From NCBI GenBank assembly GCA_016763975.1, contig JAESSS010000094.1, positions 1 to 39,108 of the forward strand: a stretch of DNA of 39,108 nt, read 5' to 3'. The notes under the pieces were generated by a model that was given only the letters and a program-made list of their open reading frames with translations, had not been told where the DNA came from and did not search any database. How positions within the stretch are numbered: position 1 is the first letter of the stretch; each line of letters starts with the position of its first letter. Shown here one piece after another: positions 33,923-39,108 of this stretch. A program made the translations under genes and the position numbers. The stretch comes from Candidatus Altimarinota bacterium (GTDB lineage Bacteria; Patescibacteriota; Gracilibacteria; UBA1369; LOWO2-01-FULL-3).

Positions 33923-36720
33923 ACCGCCGGACAAATTAATTTAAAATCACAGTAAGAACAATGGAATCCCGGAGTGGGCAAGAACTCTGAGCATTTCATA
34001 ATCCCAACCTTCTCCCTCATCGCCACATACATCGCTTCGATATCATCATCAGACCTCTCAGTAGAAATTTTCTCCCCATCCTCCAAGAAATAAAGTGACA
34101 ACTTCGAAACTTTGATCCCAAGCACATCCCTACAAGCCAGCGCATACAAACTTAACTGCAAATCCTTCTTCAAAGTACTCGCTGCTTTCAGCTTGCCGGT
34201 TTTGTAATCAATCACCTCGAAAGTCCCATCCTCCAAACGATCAATTCTATCTATTCGTCCAGAAAAAACATACTCATCAACTTTGACATTAAAAGCCCTC
34301 TCCAAAAATGCCGGCACTATCCAAGGTTTCGAATTATCTTCATAAAACCTTTCCAAAACTTCAAAGCCCCCCTCTTTACGCTCGTTCTCATGCGCCGCAC
34401 TTTCATAACCATAAGGAATCCAAGATTTGTCATACAACTCACGCATCAACTGCAAACTAACCTCTCCTCCTCGCTTCAAAACCTTATAGAACTCGTTTAA
34501 GGTCTCGTGCACCGAAGATCCAAAATTCGCAGCATGCGCAGGAGGCACAGGCACTTTCATCATATATCGATAGCTATATTTCAGCGGACAAGTATCAAAA
34601 GTATTTAATTGACTGTAACTCAAACGTTTAGAAGTGAAGGCCGGAAGATCAAAAATCGATTTCTCAGGTTCCTTGAATTTCTGCAGCCGTTTCAAAGCAT
34701 CTTCACTTTCCTCATAATCCTTCTGCATAGATTTGCCACTTTCCAAAACCTCAGCAACAAAAGGTGAAACTTTCCAATCTTTATTCCCCTGATATTTATC
34801 GCTGTAAGTAAGATAAAGCCCTTGCCTCGCCCTAGTCATCGCCACATAAAAAAGTCTCCTCTCCTCTTGAATATGAAAATCTCCTTCAGGAAAAATTTCA
34901 GCAGTCAGCTCCATTGGCACCGCAAAACTATCACGCCTCTTGTTCATCGGAAATCTTGATTTAACCAAATTCACCACAAAAACATGTTCAAACTCCAAAC
35001 CCTTCGATCCATGTACAGTCAAAATCTGCACGGAATCCCTATCCCTAAATCTCTCAGCCGCCAACACATTATTAGATTCCTCCAATAAATTAAGATAATT
35101 CACGAAATCCAAAACAGTGCGATCATCATGATCACGTTCAAACTTAGCGACCTGTTTCGCAAACTCATTAATATTTTCCATTTCCTCAAAACGCTCAGCC
35201 TTAACCAGCGCCTGCAAATAACCTGATTTCTCCAAAAAAGAATTAATCACCATTCCCGCCGTATCCCTCTTAGATTGTTCGATCAGTTCCTTAAAAAGAT
35301 TATAAATACTAACAAATCCACTTTCCGTACCCGGAATTGCAAAAGTGTCACCTTCATCAGCCACTCTCAAAGCATCAATTATATGATCCACTCTTTTCTT
35401 CACAAGAATTTCCAGAATCTCCTCCATCGACACATTAAATACCTCCATTTTTAAAACCCTCAACAGCGCCACATCATCATAAGGATTGGCGAGCACCTTC
35501 ATCACGGCAATCAAATCTTTCACCTCATCCAAAGCCATCAAACCTTTAGGACTGCGAACCTGGTAGGGGATCGAATTAAGTTTAAATTCATCAATAAAGG
35601 GGTGCGCTAGATTATTCGCCCTCACCAAAATTGCCATATCACCATAAGAAACACCCTCCGAATTCAACTTTTTGATCTTTTCTGCCACAAAATCACATTC
35701 CATAATAAAATTAGGAAAATGATGAATCTCAATCGGATTATCACCCCCGATATTAGAACGCAACTTTTTGTCCAAACCAATACGTGCCTCCAAACGATCC
35801 GGATTATTTTTTTGTATCAAAGAATAAGAAGCATCCAAAATCATCTGCGTGCTACGATAATTCTCATTCAAAACCACATGTTTCGCTTCGGGAAAAGCTT
35901 CCTCAAAATTTAAAATATTACTCAACGAAGCCCCCCTCCACTTATAAATACTCTGATCATCATCTCCCACAACCACCACATTGCCATGCCCCTGAGCCAA
36001 AAGCATTACCAGCTTAAACTGCGCATAATTAGTATCCTGAAACTCATCAACCAAAATATACTTATAACGTTTCTGATATTCCTTCAAAACACTTTCCCTC
36101 TTCATCAACAGTTGCAGCGCATAAAAAGTCAGATCACCGAAATCCAAATTATTAGAAGCCATCATCAGATCCTGATACTTGGCATATGCACCTGCCAACT
36201 CAACATTTTTCTCCTGCTCCTCCCCCTCAAGTCCCGCAGCATACTTGGCGAATTTTTCAGGAGTAATCAGCTCATCCTTCAACTTAGAAAAATAACCCAA
36301 AAGATCATAAATAAAACGATTAGGATTGCCCAAAGGCAAATAATACTTCAGATCAAAATCAAATAAATGCTGTTTAAAGAAAAACCACTGGTCTACCTGA
36401 CTCAAAATAGAATATCCGGTATCAATTCCAATCTCCATACCACTTTCCCTCAATACTTGATCAGAAAATCCATGGAAAGTTTTAATAAAAAACTGCTCAT
36501 ATCCCAACTCCAAACCACTTTCAACTCTATCCAACATTTCAGTGGCCGCTTTTTCCGTAAAGGTTAGAGCCAAAATTTCTTCAGGCTTCACACCATCTTT
36601 TACCAAACGCAAAATTCTCTCAGAAATAACCTTGGTTTTACCAGTCCCAGCCCCGGCCACAATCATCAACGGTCCTTTGTTGTGCTCCACTGCCTGCTTT
36701 TGCGATGAATTTAATTCCAT
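33919..36720 (-). CDS. UvrD/PcrA-type helicase fused to an Fe-S PD-(D/E)XK nuclease domain
   Basis: A 933-aa superfamily 1A DNA helicase. Motifs: Walker A GAGTGKT (23-29), LTFTEKAATEM, DEFQDT (225-230), GDDDQSIYKWRGA, LNENYRST, LTVHGSKGLEF and FYVAMTRAR. After the helicase (to about 690) comes a RecB/AddB-type nuclease: SSVHETLNEF with H738, GRIDRID with D824, and EVIDYKTGK with D838 and K840. Four cysteines, C711 (FDTCPLKY) and C921, C924, C930 (C-x2-C-x5-C), match the iron-sulfur cluster ligands of AddB-like nucleases. It probably works in end resection and repair as a single chain or with an unseen partner. A terminator separates it from rpsA. Confidence 0.9.
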   Translation of the reverse strand: MELNSSQKQAVEHNKGPLMIVAGAGTGKTKVISERILRLVKDGVKPEEILALTFTEKAATEMLDRVESGLELGYEQFFIKTFHGFSDQVLRESGMEIGIDTGYSILSQVDQWFFFKQHLFDFDLKYYLPLGNPNRFIYDLLGYFSKLKDELITPEKFAKYAAGLEGEEQEKNVELAGAYAKYQDLMMASNNLDFGDLTFYALQLLMKRESVLKEYQKRYKYILVDEFQDTNYAQFKLVMLLAQGHGNVVVVGDDDQSIYKWRGASLSNILNFEEAFPEAKHVVLNENYRSTQMILDASYSLIQKNNPDRLEARIGLDKKLRSNIGGDNPIEIHHFPNFIMECDFVAEKIKKLNSEGVSYGDMAILVRANNLAHPFIDEFKLNSIPYQVRSPKGLMALDEVKDLIAVMKVLANPYDDVALLRVLKMEVFNVSMEEILEILVKKRVDHIIDALRVADEGDTFAIPGTESGFVSIYNLFKELIEQSKRDTAGMVINSFLEKSGYLQALVKAERFEEMENINEFAKQVAKFERDHDDRTVLDFVNYLNLLEESNNVLAAERFRDRDSVQILTVHGSKGLEFEHVFVVNLVKSRFPMNKRRDSFAVPMELTAEIFPEGDFHIQEERRLFYVAMTRARQGLYLTYSDKYQGNKDWKVSPFVAEVLESGKSMQKDYEESEDALKRLQKFKEPEKSIFDLPAFTSKRLSYSQLNTFDTCPLKYSYRYMMKVPVPPAHAANFGSSVHETLNEFYKVLKRGGEVSLQLMRELYDKSWIPYGYESAAHENERKEGGFEVLERFYEDNSKPWIVPAFLERAFNVKVDEYVFSGRIDRIDRLEDGTFEVIDYKTGKLKAASTLKKDLQLSLYALACRDVLGIKVSKLSLYFLEDGEKISTERSDDDIEAMYVAMREKVGIMKCSEFLPTPGFHCSYCDFKLICPAV

Positions 36721-36736
36721 ATAAATACAGCATACA

Positions 36737-36767
36737 AAAAAGAGCCCCGGATAAACCAGAGCTCTTT
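36737..36767 (-). terminator. Intrinsic terminator after rpsA
   Basis: On the - strand AAAGAGC and GCTCTTT, extended inwards past one unpaired base on each side by CTGG and CCGG, form a stem followed by TTTT. The + strand also has a T-rich run, so it may work both ways. It lies between the rpsA stop and the helicase start. Confidence 0.75.
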
Positions 36768-36785
36768 CTTAATTTTTCTTTACAA

Positions 36786-37964
36786 CTAGTCCGCTTCCTC
36801 CTCTTTTGACTCTTCTTCTTCAACAACTTCTTCTTCAGCAACCTCATCCTTTTTCTTTGCTTTCTTCTTTGCAGGAGCATTAAGCGCTTTCAATGAAAGA
36901 CCAACTCTATGTTCGTCAGCATCGATAGCAATGATCTTGGCAGTTACTTTTTCTCCAACAGACAAAACTGATGAAGGATCAACATTTTCATCATCTGAAA
37001 TTTCAGAAATATGAATCAATCCATTAATTTCCTCATCTAGTTTTACAAATGCTCCGAATGGAGTAACTCTATTTACTTCACCCTCGATAGAAGCTCCAAC
37101 TTTATATTTCTTAGTTGCTTCAATCCAAGGATCAGGAACCAATCTCTTCATAGATAGACTAATTTTGTCGTTTTCTTTGCCGATAACAAGGATATCAACC
37201 TCATCACCAAGTTTTCCGTAATCGTTTGGATCTTTTACATGTCCCCAAGCAATCTCAGAGATATGAACAAGTCCTTCAAGTCCCTCGAATGTAACGAAGA
37301 TACCGAATTTAACAACTCCAGAAATTTTACCTTTAACTTTTTCACCAACTTCAAGTTTGCCCATTGCAACATCTCTTTGCGCTCTTTCAGCAGCTTTTTC
37401 AGAAAGGATCAATTTGCCACCTTCTCTATCTAGATTCAGAATCTTCACCAAAAGTGGGATTCCAACCAATTTATTCAAACGTACAAGAATTTGAGCAGCA
37501 TCAGCACCATCAACACGTGGGTAATGCAGAGGAGCAAGTTGTGAAACTGGGATGAATCCTTTGATTCCATCGATATTCAACAACAAACCACCTTTATTCG
37601 CCTCACTAGTATGAACAGTGATCGCTTCATCATCTTCGTAAGCTTGTACAAATTTCTCCCAAGTCTTTTGCTGACTAGCCTTTCTTAATGAAAGAACAAC
37701 CAGACCATCGTCATTTTCCTCCTCCAAAACATAAGCGCTAACAGTATCGCCAGCCCCTAAAGTCTTAACTGTTCCAGCAGAATCGTGAGCTTCTTGACCA
37801 GTAATGATCCCCATAGAAGTACCCCCAAGATCAACTAGAACTTTATTTTTTTCAATCGAAATAACAGTCCCTTCAACAAAGGAACCAGCAGCTGGAAATG
37901 CAATCTCCGGACCGCTCTTCAGCAGTTCGTCCATCACAGAACTAACAGAATAATTAGTACTCAT
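36786..37964 (-). CDS. rpsA: 30S ribosomal protein S1 (four S1 domains)
   Basis: A 392-aa RNA-binding protein with four S1 domains, at about residues 24-97, 112-190, 205-278 and 292-363. The third and fourth are most typical (GKISGVVKFGIFVTFEGLEGLVHISE and GEVNRVTPFGAFVKLDEEINGLIHISE). S1 helps the 30S subunit bind mRNA, mainly those without a good Shine-Dalgarno, which fits the weak ribosome sites here. It is shorter than the six-domain form of E. coli, as in many bacteria. The C-terminus is a Lys then Glu-rich low-complexity tail. The leader has a TATAAT but no clear -35, with GGACGAG before ATG as a weak ribosome site. Confidence 0.93.
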   Translation of the reverse strand: MSTNYSVSSVMDELLKSGPEIAFPAAGSFVEGTVISIEKNKVLVDLGGTSMGIITGQEAHDSAGTVKTLGAGDTVSAYVLEEENDDGLVVLSLRKASQQKTWEKFVQAYEDDEAITVHTSEANKGGLLLNIDGIKGFIPVSQLAPLHYPRVDGADAAQILVRLNKLVGIPLLVKILNLDREGGKLILSEKAAERAQRDVAMGKLEVGEKVKGKISGVVKFGIFVTFEGLEGLVHISEIAWGHVKDPNDYGKLGDEVDILVIGKENDKISLSMKRLVPDPWIEATKKYKVGASIEGEVNRVTPFGAFVKLDEEINGLIHISEISDDENVDPSSVLSVGEKVTAKIIAIDADEHRVGLSLKALNAPAKKKAKKKDEVAEEEVVEEEESKEEEAD

Positions 37965-37975
37965 AATTCTCGTCC

Positions 37976-38054
37976 AGCAAGGTTTCTAATATTATAATAG
38001 CTTTATAACGAGTTGCTTACCTTGCTAGTAAAATTAGCTAAACAGCTATAAAGC
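37976..38054 (-). repeat. Interleaved inverted repeats between clp and rpsA
   Basis: Two perfect 8-bp inverted repeats are interleaved: AGCAAGGT (37976-37983) with ACCTTGCT (38019-38026), and GCTTTATA (38000-38007) with TATAAAGC (38047-38054). The order 1-2-1'-2' is that of a pseudoknot. The region also contains the likely -10 of rpsA at 37991-37996. Confidence 0.6.
37991..37996 (-). promoter_or_regulatory. -10 element upstream of rpsA
   Basis: A perfect TATAAT on the - strand, 27 bases before the ATG. No good -35 is seen 16-18 bases further up, so this may be a weak or activator-dependent promoter. Confidence 0.4.
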
Positions 38055-38063
38055 AGGAGGATA

Positions 38064-39108
38064 CTACTCTTTGGCCTTGATGAAATCAAGCTTTTTCCCC
38101 TTCTTTACAATCTTAATGGTGTCTCCCTCTTTGAATTCACCATCTAGGAATTTTAAAGTCAAAGGATCTTCAACATGTTCACGAATAGCTCTGCGTACAG
38201 GCCTCGCACCATATTGAGGGTCATAGCCAAGTTCCGAGAGCAACTCAATCGCTCCAGGACTAGTTTCAATGTTCAAGTTTTTACCTTGGATTCTATGCTG
38301 AAGGTAGCCCAAATTAAGTTTAACAATTTCTTTGATATGTTTGTTTAACAGCGCGTGGAAAACAATAACTTTATCAATTCTGTTTAAAAATTCAGGTTTG
38401 AAATGATTTTTTAGTTCTTCCAATATTTCATGCTGCATCGCATCAAAATCTTCTTCAGCCTTTTCCAACTCAATTCCTGAGTGAGCAAAACCAATCGGAG
38501 CAGCTTTGTCAGTAAGCTTTTTCGCACCGATATTAGAAGTAAGAATAATTACAGTATTTTTGAAATCAACTTTTCTACCCTTAGAATCGGTAAGTTCACC
38601 ATCCTCAAGTATTTGTAGTAAAAGATTAAATACATCTGGATGAGCCTTTTCGATCTCGTCAAAAAGAATCACTGAGTAAGGTTTTCGTCTAATAGCCTCA
38701 GTCAATTGACCGCCATCCTCATAACCAACATATCCGGCAGCAGCACCAATCAACCTAGAAGTGTTATGTCTTTCCATAAATTCACTCATATCTATCTTGA
38801 TCAGAGCATCTTTATCATTATAAACCTCTTCAGCAATCGCTTTTACCAATTCAGTTTTACCAACACCTGTTGGCCCCAAAAAGATAAATGACCCAATAGG
38901 TCTCTTGCTATCAGCAAAGCCCGCACGAGCCCTTCTAATTGCCGCAGACACAGCTTTGACCGCATCATCTTGACCAATAATCCTTTTCTTTGGACGAACG
39001 CTCCGAACCTGTCGATATAATGCGTGTTCTGTCAAAACATGGCGTGCGTTTATCAATTGATGATTTTGGTACAGGTTATTCAGCGCTAAGTTATTTAAAG
39101 AGATTTCC
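38064..39108 (-). CDS. ClpC-like AAA+ ATPase, C-terminal part
   Basis: The frame is open to the right edge, so the N-terminal part is missing; about 347 residues are present. It has a complete second-type AAA+ module: RIIGQDDAVKAV, Walker A GPTGVGKT, DMSEFMERH, AGYVGYEDGGQLTE, Walker B VILFDEIEKAHP, sensor 1 ILTSNIGAKKL, Arg finger FKPEFLNRID and GARPVRRAIREHVEDPL. The loop PIGFAHS resembles the ClpP-binding IGF/VGF loop of ClpC or ClpA, which points to a protease partner rather than a ClpB disaggregase. The 30 residues before RIIGQD do not look like the usual GIP-containing linker after the first AAA+ domain, so it may be a single-ring or unusual form. Confidence 0.88.
   Translation of the reverse strand, partial: EISLNNLALNNLYQNHQLINARHVLTEHALYRQVRSVRPKKRIIGQDDAVKAVSAAIRRARAGFADSKRPIGSFIFLGPTGVGKTELVKAIAEEVYNDKDALIKIDMSEFMERHNTSRLIGAAAGYVGYEDGGQLTEAIRRKPYSVILFDEIEKAHPDVFNLLLQILEDGELTDSKGRKVDFKNTVIILTSNIGAKKLTDKAAPIGFAHSGIELEKAEEDFDAMQHEILEELKNHFKPEFLNRIDKVIVFHALLNKHIKEIVKLNLGYLQHRIQGKNLNIETSPGAIELLSELGYDPQYGARPVRRAIREHVEDPLTLKFLDGEFKEGDTIKIVKKGKKLDFIKAKE

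Overview
The window (AT-rich, compact, short intergenic gaps, many stop/start overlaps) looks like a chromosomal piece of a Patescibacteria (CPR) bacterium. This is inferred from the gene mix: housekeeping genes packed beside very large proteins I cannot assign, an L19 with a long acidic tail, and a near-absence of Shine-Dalgarno sequences. TGA is used as a true stop, seen in ATGA stop/start overlaps at infB/fdtA-like, fdtA-like/rmlB and rmlB/orf68. That argues against the recoded Gracilibacteria/Absconditabacteria code; a Peregrinibacteria-like lineage is possible but unproven.

Layout. (1) 1-311: C-terminal end of an ABC transporter ATPase on the + strand, facing a tRNA-His(GTG) gene (316-393, -). 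(2) 472-18036, all on the - strand: an 11-gene accessory block ending in a strong intrinsic terminator (472-503). None of its proteins matches a family I recognise. It holds large helical proteins (1094, 853 and 1202 aa), several membrane proteins, and a trio of membrane paralogues (421, 627, 324 aa) with a shared basic motif after a transmembrane hairpin; two of them carry Ser-Glu or Ser-Asp repeat tails predicted to lie outside the cell. This is the best candidate here for an undescribed system, probably a cell-envelope assembly. (3) 18195-22722, + strand: tig, a LapA-like membrane protein, a frameshifted HTH/nucleotidyltransferase-like regulator, rplS, rnhB and a CsaB-type polysaccharide pyruvyl transferase. 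(4) 22719-32240, - strand: two groups of dTDP-sugar genes mixed with translation genes. infB, an FdtA-like sugar ketoisomerase, rmlB and a 68-aa orf form one run joined by ATGA overlaps. A 780-aa protein with an HEExH motif has its own promoter and is followed by proS, rmlD and rmlA. (5) 32320-33922, + strand: rmuC and a secreted CARDB-like protein. (6) 33919-39108, - strand: a UvrD-family helicase fused to an Fe-S nuclease domain, four-domain ribosomal protein S1, and a ClpC-like AAA+ ATPase running off the right edge.

How it fits together. The nucleotide-sugar enzymes (RmlA, RmlB, RmlD, FdtA-like) and the pyruvyl transferase point to a decorated surface polysaccharide. The accessory block may encode surface-exposed machinery of the same envelope. 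Translation genes (rplS, infB, proS, rpsA) and protein quality control (tig, clp) make up the core background. All calls rest on reading the sequence alone; no database search was run.
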